Program-made: the position numbers and the translations under genes
NCBI RefSeq assembly: GCF_040939455.1
Contig: NC_134112.1
Coordinates: forward strand, 20,672,501-20,736,500
Origin: Microcebus murinus
Taxonomy: Eukaryota; Chordata; Mammalia; Primates; Cheirogaleidae
Reading direction: 5' to 3'
DNA length: 64,000 bases
Notes under the pieces: model-generated
The model's database searches: none
What the model was told of the DNA's origin: nothing
Seen by the model: the letters and a program-made list of their open reading frames with translations, nothing else
Shown here: in pieces, positions 23,365-33,297 of the stretch
How positions within the stretch are numbered: position 1 is the first letter of the stretch
Layout of the letters: each line of letters begins with the position of its first letter

Positions 23365-23720
23365 TTAACCACTTCAGTACCAGCATTGACTATAGTCGAC
23401 AGCCACAGATGAACATGCACGTCGACTTTAGCGGACAGCCGTGATATGGCTTTTCTAATTTTTCATTTATCAAAATAAAATTGTGAACATTTAAAAATAA
23501 CATAATGAAAACATATATGTATATGTTACCTATTTTGATTTACATTACAAGTAAAACTGGCTATAAAGTAAAACAAGCTTTCAGTGCTTTAAAGCTTTCT
23601 TCATCACACAAAAGAAAAACGGATTCGTCGTCAACGTACAGCACAAACTATCGTGCGGACTATGAGTGCTGTCTGTGGGCAAGGTTGTGCGGCCAGTGAG
23701 TGACGTACCAAAGTGGTTAA
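23365..23720. mobile_element. Non-autonomous piggyBac-type transposon (MITE)
   Basis: A 348-base element (23369-23716) lies between two TTAA tetranucleotides (23365-23368 and 23717-23720), the target duplication of piggyBac transposons. Its ends are an imperfect inverted repeat: the left end reads 'ccacttcagtacc' and the right end, reversed, 'ccactttggtacg'. Subterminal sequence holds a palindrome 'gactatagtc', two 'gtcgac' sites and two 'gacagcc' repeats. CpGs are dense at both ends, against a CpG-poor background, which suggests a young insertion. The AT-rich centre has no transposase. The 64-codon frame inside is not a known domain. Confidence 0.85.
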
Positions 23721-24418
23721 TAACTGATCTCTTTTTTACCCACGAAGATAGGTTCATAAATTATAGGGGATATTATGACTCTATCTGCATGATGATAAAT
23801 TATATTATTATAGAGGCTTTTCAGAGGAGATAAACTGCACTGCTGAGAAGCTTTAGGGGTAAGGTTTTCTTGGGCAGTTCTCTGACTCCCCCTTTGTGAA
23901 CTCCTCTGTTTGTTAGCATCTACATTTAGTATCTTTCATACCAAAAACCAACTTTGTTGTTATCATCTGAAATCCCTGCCTTGACTTTGCCCCATATGGA
24001 TCCCAGAAAACCAGATGCATTCCAGTGCTGAGAGTGCATTTCATGTTGAAGGTCATTCCCGTTAGAATCTTGAAGGTCAAGGACATTCACTAGTTTGGAA
24101 ATCTGGTGCACATGCCTCTTACTGAGTGAGTGTATGCCAGTTAACTTCTCTAGGTGTATTAAACTGGATGTTGTTTAGGTCCTCTCTAGCTTTATCCAAA
24201 TGTTTAATCAGAATGATTGAGAGAGACATTTGACCTCGTTTAGGTGTTGAGACCGGCCTTAGAAATATAGAAGGAAAGAGAGTAAAGCTGCTTTTATCCA
24301 CTTACAAAGACTCTCAAATATAGCATAATGTCAAAACATCCAGAAGATTGGTTGTAGATTGGACATATATGCAGACACACCTGCCTTGTTTTTAATTGCA
24401 TCCTTTTTTCCCCCCCAG
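23721..24418. other. No gene recognised
   Basis: About 700 bases, largely unrecognised, ending in a strong polypyrimidine tract (24388-24416) ahead of the exon-like segment. Confidence 0.35.
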
Positions 24419-24469
24419 TTGCAAATGAAGCCGGAGACAAGAATGCCAGACCACTTGCCCGCTTCTCCC
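24419..24469 (+). other. Candidate 51-base exon-like segment
   Basis: A long polypyrimidine tract ending 'ttttttcccccccag' is followed by 51 bases and then 'gtgagtaaatc', a good donor match. The length is a multiple of three. Two frames stay open: one translating as LQMKPETRMPDHLPASP, the other as ANEAGDKNARPLARFS; the third has a stop. The segment lies outside recognised repeats. I do not recognise the peptide, and no partner exon is certain, so it may be chance. Confidence 0.25.
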
Positions 24470-24682
24470 GTGAGTAAATCTTGTTTCACTCCTTTCCTGG
24501 GCTGCATCAGAACATGTTCTCCAGAGGTGTTTTGCCCTGTGTGGAACACCCTGTAATCCTGTCAGGTGTTAATAAGACAGCAATGTAAGAGATGTCTTCA
24601 ACTGGCTAATATTCCTTTTGAGCCCCATCATGGGTGAACTATCTACCCATTGCTACTGCCTTTTCAATCCTCAGAACTGCAG

Positions 24683-24875
24683 TTTCCAAACTGTGTTTTA
24701 GGGCTTCACTGTCCAAAATATGGTCCTCAGAGCAGCAGAATCAACATCATCTGGGGGCTTTGTAGAAATGTGGAGCCTCAGGCCCCCCTACCCCAGTCCT
24801 ACTGAATCAGAATCTGCATTTTCACAAATCCCCAGGTGATTCCTATTTATGTTAGAATTTGAGAAGCGCTGTGCT
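24683..24875 (-). mobile_element. MER5A-type hAT MITE
   Basis: Near full length, in reverse: 'tggtcctcagagcagcagaa', 'tcctactgaatcagaatctg', 'cacaaatccccaggtgattc' and an end 'gagaagcgctgtg'. Confidence 0.85.
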
Positions 24876-25324
24876 AGGAATATCCTGTTTATGAACGTTT
24901 TATGAAGATAAAATGAGAGGAGTCCATGCATTGCTTGTAGCTGTCAGAGTCTACACACATGTGAAATGTGAAACATCACCACTCAAGGTGGATTTATGCG
25001 TGGCTCCACTGGCTCAGTGTGGTGACATTTTGAAGCTCAGATGGACTGAATGGTTTTCCTTAGGCATCAGGATGATCCTTAAGGCTGCAGGCTGGCCATG
25101 TGGTTTCCCTTGACACTTCTGTTGGCAGGTCTTGATCCCCATGAGAGAGCAGGAGTCGAAAGCCTCCCAATGTTTCCATGCCAGCGTGATCAGCAAATTA
25201 TAAATTATACAGGAAGTTAACGCACTCACTGGAATGAAAACCTGGATTCCAGTGAAGGGAGTGGAAATACTAGAGCCTGAGCAGGGTTGGGTGAAGATGT
25301 GCTGCAAACCGGCCATGCATCAAG
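24876..25324. other. No gene recognised
   Basis: About 450 bases with a 100-codon minus frame (25014-25316) lacking any domain. Confidence 0.35.
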
Positions 25325-25485
25325 TGGAGAGGTGGTAGAGTTGTAAATCCAAACCGATGGATTTTTTTTCCAGCACCATCACTGTCTCACTGGCTTTCAC
25401 CAATAGTAACTTCACTTACACTTTCTGGGCTTCAGTTTTCCCCTCTGAAAAACAGGAAAATCATAACCTTTCTAAAATGATTGCA
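25325..25485 (+). repeat. MIR SINE fragment
   Basis: 'cactgtctcactggctttca', 'ctttctgggcttcagttttc' and 'tctgaaaaacaggaaaatca' match MIR in sense. Confidence 0.7.
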
Positions 25486-27284
25486 ATCTTTTGAATTTTG
25501 ACACAAGATGAGCTCCACAAATTCCCAGTCATAGTGCTGTTCATGTGGGGCTGATCAGGTCTGAGTGTGGATATTGCCATAGTAAATCTTAATATGCAAA
25601 GTCGAAAGTCTAATTTCTCTATTTAAAGGGCTTTTTCTAAACTTTGCCTTCCAGCTCTTTTTGGGAAGCTTCAAAACTTTGGCATTGATTTCCTAGAAAT
25701 GATTTTTATAGAACTGTAATAATGTATGGTAATGAAAGAGCACTAAGTGCTCACATTTTAGAAATTGTGTAATAAAACACTCGCTTATCACGGGCCTCGT
25801 TTTTCACTGCCCTCCTACCCGGAATCATTATTTCCAAAATAAGTATTTCATCCCACAGCTCAATGAGGATGATGAATATGCTTTTATTCCTTTTATTTCT
25901 TCATCTCCTGAGTGATAGTCAGGCAAATTAGTAAATTGGAATTGTAACCTGACCACACTGTGTGTGCTGTGCTGGCCGCACCCCCACAGGAATTCCTGAA
26001 GTTCATTGTGAGTCCTGGGGTGGGGATGGGGCTCTTGCACCGTGATTCCAGAATGAGGGATTTAGCAGGTAGTCCTTTCACAGAAAGAAGAGGTGACTTC
26101 TCTTGTAAACAGCTTCCACAACTTCTCAACTTTGTGAGTGGGTTGTGTCACTTGAAAGCTTTATTAGCTGGAGATCAGTGAGGACATGAGAAAAAAATAT
26201 CTACACGGGAAACTAATGATTAGTGGCAAACCAATTAAGTTGGACTGATTCAGGAAAAAGAAAGGAGAAAAGAATCTTCTAACTCAATGCAATGTCCTGG
26301 AAAAAAGTCAAATAGCACATGAGCTACTAAGTAGTCTTTTTGTAGCAAATACCAGAGAGGAAAAAATTAGGCAGCTTTTAGGAAGGAAAAAAAAAAAGTC
26401 CTCAGTGTAGCATCATCCCACTGATGCTCACTTCACTTTACCACCTTGAAAATGACCTTCATCTGATGGTGTGAGTGTTCAGTTTGGGAAGGTCGGGAGG
26501 ATTGGTCTGCATGACAGACTTTTCTTTGGAGATGGAAGGTAAAGGACTGCAACATTCTCTAATTTTTGCATCTGGCAAGATGGCTGCAAACCTCTGACAG
26601 TGTGCACTGCCCAGCACAGAGCCAGGCACCAGGGGATTGGGAGGCCAGAGCCTCTGTGGGGCCGTTGGGGCTCAGCAGAGAGAGCTGGGGTGGAGAGGAG
26701 GAGGGCCTGGCTGTGGTGATGGACGCTGCGGAGTGAGACCTGTGAGATCTGGATCCTGTCAGGCCCTTTATCACACCTGCCCCATCACTTCAGGCTCAAG
26801 CAATGCTTTTGATCAACCTGGCTTCGGTCAGGGCATCTGCCTGACAACCCTGGGCACATAGAGTGACGTGGGAGTGGGAGTTGTAAAGCAGGAGGAGGGA
26901 GGGAGGGGTGAGAGTCAAAGGAAGTGGAGAATATTCTCTTCCCCTCAAAAACAACAGGAGAATGACAGTGTCCAGGAGAGTAACACGTGTGGCCTTCTGG
27001 ATCTTTGAGTTTGGATTTGGTCGAGGGACCACACTTGGGGATCTGGAGGGTTACGTGTGGCCTTGAGGCTGTAGGTTCTCCAACCCTGGACTGTGTGAGC
27101 CCAGAGCATGTTGGCTTCTGACAACAGATGGTTTGAGAATGGCATCCATCACTAGGCTCGCTGTCCTGGGCTAGAGCCCTGCTATGTGGGAACTACCCCC
27201 TCTCTGCAGAGGGTGGGTGGAGCCTGCAGAGCATCTCACATGGGTGCTGCATGCAAAGCTCTCTGACAGCAGATGCTTCTCACA
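25486..27284. other. Long low-repeat stretch, no gene called
   Basis: About 1.8 kb without a recognisable repeat. An acceptor-like 'catcccacag' at 25849-25858 precedes an 18-codon open stretch ending in TGA (25913-25915); see findings. The rest (26.2-27.2 kb) is GC-rich, with several short frames and no domain. Confidence 0.35.
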
Positions 27285-27425
27285 TCAGCTGATGGTATCG
27301 CATATTACAAATGAGGATAGGGAGGCTCAGAGAAAAGGCTGAGAATTGCCCATTGCTGGAATTCTGGGTCTCCTGACTTCAAATCCTGCTGTTCCCCATA
27401 CACGGTACTTCCTTCCTGGTCTAAA
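27285..27425 (-). repeat. MIR SINE fragment, antisense
   Basis: 'tattacaaatgaggataggg', 'aggctcagagaaaaggctga' and 'gacttcaaatcctgctgttc' are reversed MIR. Confidence 0.8.
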
Positions 27426-27644
27426 GGGCTAGGGCTTGCCATTTCTGTGGCTCGGGGGCTCTCGGGGGCCTGCCAGCTCTATAGTGGAAGTCCTCCAGCC
27501 TCAGCACAGGGAACGCTTCATAGATCCATGTTGTAGTGACCGCCACTGCACTTGATTCCATCTGGGCTGAGAAGACCTTCTCCAAACACTCTCTGCCACC
27601 TGCCCACTGAAATTCCTTAAAATAAGGGAAAACTTGAAGATTTC

Positions 27645-28008
27645 GTCTTAGTTCATTCAGTGCTTCTATGAGCGAATACCTGAGACTGGGTAATTTATAA
27701 TCAACAATAATTTATTTCTCACAGTTCTAGAGGCTGGGAAGTCCAAGACCAAGCACTGGCATGTGGCAAGGGCCCTCCTGCTGCATCCTCCAGAGGAGAG
27801 GAAGGCCGTGTCCTCTCATGGTGGAAGGTGGAAGGGCAGGAGCGAGCAAAGTCCCTCCGTCAAGCCCTTTTATGGCATTAATCTATTCATGAGCCCTCAT
27901 GACCCAAACACCTTCCTAAAGGCCCCACCTCCCAACATTGTTGCATTGGGGATTAAATTTTAACCTATGAATTTTGGAGGGGACACAAACATTCAAACCA
28001 TAGCAATT
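27645..28008 (-). mobile_element. Solo MaLR (MST/MLT-type) LTR, antisense
   Basis: The left end, 'ttagttcattcagtgcttct' with 'gagactgggtaatttataat', the polyadenylation side 'cagttctagaggctgggaag', and the right end, 'ggggacacaaacattcaaac', match the reverse complement of a MaLR LTR. Both ends look nearly complete. No internal region is attached. The family is related to the LTRs at 52.1 and 54.1 kb. These are non-autonomous ERVL-derived elements. Confidence 0.8.
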
Positions 28009-28149
28009 TAAAATGCAAATCTCCTTGGGAGAAGGAACATAGTGATGCTTTCTTACTGTAGTGAAAACGATGGGTAGAAGACTTTTTAATTTTTTTACCC
28101 CAGACACCTGAAAGTGTATTCTCAGTGTGTAAACAGAAGCAACAAGGGG

Positions 28150-28650
28150 CTATTTCATTTGTTCATTCATTTGCCAGATACTTAGCACTCACCGTGGGTC
28201 CAGCATTTTGCTGTGTGTTAAGGATACAAATTCTGATTAAAATTGTTGTTATCAAGAAATGTAAGACTTGGTGTGAGGAGACAGAGAAGCTAGTCAGCAG
28301 GGCAGTAAGTGCTGTCTAGCAGAGGGGTCAGCGCGGGGGGTGGGGACAGCGAGGGGTGGAGGTGGGGACTGTGGGAACACAGGACAGGGCCTCTAAATGA
28401 GTTAGATCAGGTGTCTCCAAGAAGGGGATGCTTGAGCTGAGTGTGTAGGGTGCTTGGGGTTACCCAGGTTACCCAGGTGAGGGGAGAACAGGGATCACAT
28501 CGCAGGCAGAGGGAATACACGGGCACAAAAGAGCCTTACACCCTGGGGACACTGGCCTGAGAGGCAGCTTGGAGTCAAGTTGAGAGGGATCTTATTGCCA
28601 GCCTAAGGACTGTGATTCTGGGGGAGCCTTTGAAGGGCTTTCACACATGG
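28150..28650 (-). mobile_element. L2 LINE 3' fragment, antisense
   Basis: 'ttcattcatttgccagatac', 'cagggcagtaagtgctgtct', 'gcagagggaatacacgggca' and 'cctttgaagggctttcacac' form a long reversed L2 3' region. A tandem 'ggttacccaggttacccagg' lies at 28458. Confidence 0.72.
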
Positions 28651-28914
28651 CCGGCCTCTCACCCTCCTTCTGGAGCTGGGATGGCCTCTGGGGACCAGGG
28701 CTGTGTGGTGAAGAGCTGGACCCCCCAGCCCAGGCCTGGGGCCAGCCAGGTGAGGAGCTCCCAGAGCCCCCTGTGGCTGGGTACTGGCACCTGTGACTTC
28801 CGGGATGGAATCAGCTGGCTGTGGGGCTGTGGGCCCCTCGCTGGACCAGCTTCCTGGGATGCTGGCGAGGCTGCCTTCCAGCGCCAGGCCTGGAGAGCCA
28901 TCCTCTGGGAGATG
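28651..28914. other. GC-rich gap, no feature recognised
   Basis: About 260 GC-rich bases between two L2 pieces. A 111-codon plus frame and a 134-codon minus frame overlap here with no domain. Confidence 0.3.
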
Positions 28915-29035
28915 TCTGTTTTATGTGTCTGTCCGTCTCCCCAGTAGATGGTCAACTCCTTGACGCCGAGGGCCTGGCCTGGTTGAGCCGTGCGTTGACT
29001 GTGCTTGGTATAGGAGCAAATGCGTACTGAGTGAA
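28915..29035 (+). mobile_element. L2 LINE 3' end
   Basis: 'ctccccagtagatggtcaac' followed by 'tccttgacgccgagggcctg' and 'gtgcttggtataggagcaaa' is the L2 3' end in sense. Confidence 0.7.
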
Positions 29036-29189
29036 GACTGTGTAAACTCGTACCCTGTTCCACTGCTCTTCCTCATCCTAATGTCACAAGCGGCTGTGAG
29101 CTGTCTCACTGCCGGCACACACACTCCCTGAACCCTTCCAGAGTGCATCCTCATGGGTCTCCCACACACAAGTGGCAGAGTCCTCAGAA

Positions 29190-29395
29190 GCTATCAGCGA
29201 CGTAAGCTCCAGGATCAGGCCTGGGTTTGGGTTCTGTGTCCAGGGATTCTGAACTCTGTGTGAGCTTGGGCAGGTAACTTAACCCCCCATAAGCCATACT
29301 CTGTTCACCTGGATTCTGGGACAATACCTGAACTTACTTCCAGAGTTGTAGACAATCACATGCAGGAGCGAGTGTTAAAATACTTAAAAACACGT
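29190..29395 (+). repeat. MIR SINE fragment
   Basis: 'actctgtgtgagcttgggca', 'ggtaacttaaccccccataa' and 'ctctgttcacctggattctg' follow MIR in sense. Confidence 0.75.
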
Positions 29396-29679
29396 GACAT
29401 GGTCACTGACCCCTCAAACACATGTTGGCCATGCCCTGTGGAAGGACCAGGGTGCAGGAGGCCCCTGGATGGAAGGCACTGGCCCTGCGGTGGCTGGGTG
29501 GGGGTGGGCAGCTGAGGGGGTCATTGACCCTGATGACCTGGGATGCACTGTGTGAAGCACAACGCCTGCCTACCACAAGTGCTCTGTGAGTATGTGTGGT
29601 CGTTATTATACATGTCATTACCCTGAGTCATCAACCTGCCTGCCGTCTTCCCTCTCTTCCTCCATTCCCTCCTCCCTTT

Positions 29680-29930
29680 TCCATATATTATTGAAGACTT
29701 TCCTGTGCTAGGCTCTGAGTTAGGAGACACTTGGATGAGTAAGTTTATCTTCAGAGAGCTCACAACCTAATCAGGGAGACGGCAAGTGGAGGGAAATCCG
29801 AGGGATTGGTAGGAGGAGCTGGGAGACGCAGAGGGGAAGACCTCAGCCAGCCTGAGGTGGGGTGGATTTGGGGGAGTCCTCCTGGAGAAGACGAGCCTTA
29901 GCTGAGGCTTGGGGTGAGTGGGATTAATAG
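29680..29930 (-). mobile_element. L2 LINE 3' fragment, antisense
   Basis: 'tttcctgtgctaggctctga', 'gagctcacaacctaatcagg' and 'agccttagctgaggcttggg' are reversed L2 3' landmarks. Confidence 0.65.
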
Positions 29931-30261
29931 GTAGAGAAGGTAATTTCTCAATAATGATAATAAAAAACCCCAATACCATATGTATGGGAATAAAGGCCAC
30001 ATGTAGTGTTCAGACATGGCCACAGTGTGGCAGAAAAAGCCAAGATTTTGGTGGCATCTCTGTCCTTAAAAGAAGCTGTGTTTAGTGCATTGGACAGAGC
30101 TGTTGTTGAGGGGTCCAGGGCACTGGTGGAGACTGTGCAGAGGGGAACAGTGGCCACAAGGCTTGTGTAGCTGGGCAGCTCCATTCCAGGGTTCTGATTG
30201 TTTCCCTGATAAAGGAAAGACTATTTCTCCCCTGAGGTGAGCAATCCTTGAAAAGCAAATA

Positions 30262-30979
30262 CAGCAGTCCCCCTTACCTGTGGTTTTGCTTTCCCAGTTT
30301 TTCAACCTGTGATCAACCATGATCTGAAAATATTAAATGGAAAATTCCAGGAATAAACAACTCGTAAGTTTTCAACTGCACACTGTTTCGAGGAACGTCA
30401 TGAAATCTTGTGCTATCCCACCCAGCACTCGAATCCTCTTTGTCCAGTGTATCCACCCTGTGGATGCTTCCTGCCCTTTAGTCACTTAGTGGCCACTTGG
30501 TTTATCACATCAACCATGGCAACGTCGCAGTGCTTGCGTTCAAATCACTCTCATTTTACTTCGTGGCCCCAAAGTGCAAGAGTGGGGATGCTGGCAATTC
30601 AGATATGCCAAAGAGAAGCTGTCAAGTGCTTCCTTTAAGCGAAAAGGTGAAAGTTCGTGACTTAATAAGGAAAGAGAGAAAAAAAAAATCGTATGCCGAG
30701 GTTGCTAAGATCCACAGTGAGAATGAATTTTCCATCTGTGAAATTGTAAAGAAGGAAAAAGAAACCTGTGCTAGTGTTGCTGTCATACCTCAAATGACGA
30801 GTTACAGCCACAGTGCATGGTAAGTGCTTAATTGAGACGGAAGAGGCATTAAATTTGTGGGAGAGATGAACAGAGTCATGTTCCGGTTGATGGCAGTTGG
30901 GTTGGATACTATTTTCACTTTCAGAAATCCACTGGGGATCTTGGGACGTAAATCCTGAGGATAAGTGGGGGGACTACTG
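30262..30979 (+). mobile_element. Tigger2-type (pogo/Tc1-mariner) transposon, internally deleted
   Basis: Ends 'cagcagtcccccttacc' and 'ggggggactactg' are inverted repeats, with TA before the left end and TG (decayed TA) after the right. The element is 718 bases, against about 2.7 kb for autonomous Tigger2, so the catalytic part was deleted. It keeps the 5' coding segment; after the coding remnant the text jumps to the terminal region. Insertions of this family date to early primates or eutherians. Confidence 0.9.
30497..30823 (+). pseudogene. Tigger2 transposase N-terminal (DNA-binding) remnant
   Basis: A single open frame of 108 codons lies inside the Tigger2 element. From about residue 24 it carries the pogo-type N-terminal region: APKCKSGDAGNSDMPKR, then VLPLSEKVKVRDLIRKERKK, then SYAEVAKIHSENEFSI, a centromere-protein-B-like helix-turn-helix. 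The DDE catalytic domain is absent. The listed start precedes the family start, where a V replaces the usual methionine. It is a molecular fossil kept open by chance; domestication is unlikely but could be tested. Confidence 0.8.
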
Positions 30980-31559
30980 TGTTCTCAAAAGCAATAAGAA
31001 AAATGGAGACTAATTAGTAATGCCTTCAAATTTGGCATTTTTTTGCTTTGGGAGGTAAAATCCGGATATTGTTGGAAATAGGTTCCTGCGGAAGAGTTGG
31101 AGTACTTAGGGTGGACGGGTGATGAAACCCCTGGTATTTTTGTGTGGGGCAGGGGTGGGCAGGGGGAGGCAGGGGTGTGCAGTGGGTGGGTGCTGGGGTT
31201 GGACTAGAGGGGCAGGCAGCACCTGTTACATGATGAGGCCATGTGCGGAGCCTCAGGGCAAACTGAGAATCATGTCTGAGAGAGCACTGGGTCCAGCCAG
31301 AGGACTTTTCTAGATTCATTGTTAACAGTTAGGAGGGTCCTTGGCACACAGCAGGAGCTTGCGTTAGGTGTGGATGGGTTATGGGACCAGGATTATGAGG
31401 ACAAAAAGAAGATAAAATGGGTGGAGGAAGGACAGAGCAATGCCATGTGCTGTGGGCTGTGGCTGGTGGCTGGGCTTTCAGAGTTCTCAGGGGCACATAT
31501 ATGATGAGGCAGAGCCATATAAAAGGGCCTAGGACAGATGAGATTGGTGCATTCAGGGA
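30980..31559. other. G-rich stretch, no gene
   Basis: Contains a G-rich run at 31143-31205 ('ggggcaggggtgggcagggg'), possibly G-quadruplex forming. No repeat family recognised. Confidence 0.35.
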
Positions 31560-31907
31560 GTTATGGCAGGCTAAATAGTCAAACTCACAGAGGCACAGAA
31601 TAGAATGGTGGTTCTATTCTATTCCGTGGGAAGGGGAGGAGCAAATGGGAAATTGTTGCCCAATGGGTAAAAAGTTTCACTTATGTAAGATGAATAAGTT
31701 CTCCAGATGTGCTGTACAACATAATCCCTGTATTTATGGTATTGTGCTCTTTAAAATATGTTAAGAGGCTAGCTCTCGTTAAGATTTCTTCCCACAAAAA
31801 CCAGCCAACCAAACAAACAAATGGCACAAAAAGAACACCAGAAAACTTCTGAAAGTGATGGGTATGCTTAGTCCTCTGGCTGTGCTGATGGTATCACAGG
31901 TATATAT
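31560..31907 (+). mobile_element. Old L1 (L1M-type) 3' UTR, left piece
   Basis: 'cagaatagaatggtggttct', 'gcaaatgggaaattgttgcc' and 'aagatgaataagttctccag' are L1M 3'-UTR landmarks. The text stops at 'gtatcacaggtatata' and resumes after the LTR at about 32880 with 'tatacatatgccctaagtca'. Confidence 0.75.
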
Positions 31908-32867
31908 TGCAGGGTGAGAGCATTATTTGATGCAGGCCCGTGAGGAGATTAGCTACTGCTCCCCACAGAGCCAAGTCCTTAAGATAGGGGGTTGCCACAG
32001 AGGATAAGGAAATTGATAGGCAAGAGAGAGAAATAAAAGAATACACAGAGACTAAGGCATAGTTTATAGTTTTATATATATATATATAAAGATCAAATAT
32101 AACACAGCGGGAAGTACCTAGGGGACTGGCGTATCTCCATCAGTGAATATGGTTAGATTCATACAGGTTTTTATAATCACAGACATCAGTTACCAGTTGT
32201 CAGGGTAACATATTTGCATATCAGGGAATGCAGTTGCTAGAAGATACAGGTAGTGGGTTAGGGTCAAAAGTCCTCTCAAAGGGCTTCTAATCTATCTAGG
32301 TGAACAAACAAGTACAAAGTCTTTCAGGGGCTAGCTTCTAAGTTCTAAGAGGTAGTTGTCAATTAACAAAGGTAAAACAAAAGAGGTATAGTAACTCCAT
32401 ATATCTTTGATTAGTTATGGGGGTCACTCCATCTTTTGGACAGGAAATTACAACAGCATCTCCAATATGACTTAAATCTCAGCACTTAAAGGTAGACAAA
32501 CAGGAGAGAACAGGAAGCCTATCTCTAATAAACAGGTTGTTTATAACCACTGGGGCGCTTCTCTGGGCAAAGTGCACTCGTTGTCTCCGGCTCCCATCCT
32601 GTGGGCCATTATTTGCCTTGCCTTGTCTTTCAAGACACAGGGAAGCTCAGATATTTTGAGATACCGGGAAGCCTTCCTGGAAAACATCCCCACCAGAGAT
32701 TTGAGAGCTCTCCCATGATAGCAGACTCTAATAAGTGAACCATTGAGTCCACATATTCCTTTAGGGTAAAACCCTGCAAACTCCTGTTTCTGTCTTTAAT
32801 ATAGTAATATTGGGTTATATAATAAAATAATGGTCTTATGAGCCACATTTCATTAATTCCCCAATCA
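31908..32867 (-). mobile_element. Solo retroviral-type LTR inserted in L1
   Basis: About 960 bases with no L1 similarity split one L1 3' UTR. Read on the minus strand it has LTR-like order: a start 'tgattggggaattaatg', an octamer ATGCAAAT (32219-32212), a TATA-like 'gattataaaaac' about 40 bases on, a TA-rich run (32070-32092), and an end 'gctctcaccctgca'. Exact ends and target duplication (perhaps 5 bases, 'tatat' versus 'tattt') are unsure. The family is not recognised. No internal viral genes are present. Confidence 0.5.
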
Positions 32868-32978
32868 TATTTTCCAATAATATATTATATACATATGCCC
32901 TAAGTCATCAATACATACACTTTGAATATGCGAAATTTTTGTATATCAACTATAAATCTTGATAAAGCTTAAAAAATT
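32868..32978 (+). mobile_element. Old L1 3' UTR, right piece and tail
   Basis: 'atacacactttgaat'-like text, 'gtatatcaactataaatctt' and 'gataaagcttaaaaaa' are the L1M 3' end, completing the copy begun at 31560. The exact join with the LTR falls in an AT-rich run. Confidence 0.7.
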
Positions 32979-33144
32979 GGTGAGGAGAGCTAGAACAGGA
33001 CAGGAAGTGGATTTGGAGATTTCTTGATTTGTCTTAAACAACCCTAACTATTTTTAAAAACTTTAGGTCCTAGGTCCCACCTCAACACTATTTAAGAACT
33101 ATGCATTTCTATTTCCCACTTACTCCAGCAAAAAGTCATCTTTA

Positions 33145-33297
33145 ACCATGGCAGCTTCAGAATTTCTATATGTGAGGGGCTTGGGGGAGTCTTTGGTAAT
33201 TTATTAGAAATGCAAGTTCCTGGGCCCCCATCCCAGATCTGCTGAATCAGAAATCTTGGGGTCCCAGAAATCTGTGTTTGGGAACCAATGTGCTGGT
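33145..33297 (-). mobile_element. MER5A-type hAT MITE
   Basis: 'ttattagaaatgcaagttcc', 'ccagatctgctgaatcagaa' and 'gtttgggaaccaatg' follow MER5A in reverse. Confidence 0.7.

Noticed and set aside
23505..23699. 64-codon frame inside the piggyBac-type element
   Set aside because: No transposase motif; mostly AT-rich spacer and the right terminal region.
25985..26014. 18-base micro-exon look-alike between 'ccccacag' and 'gtgagtcc'
   Set aside because: Very short, with no supporting context; such pairs occur often by chance.
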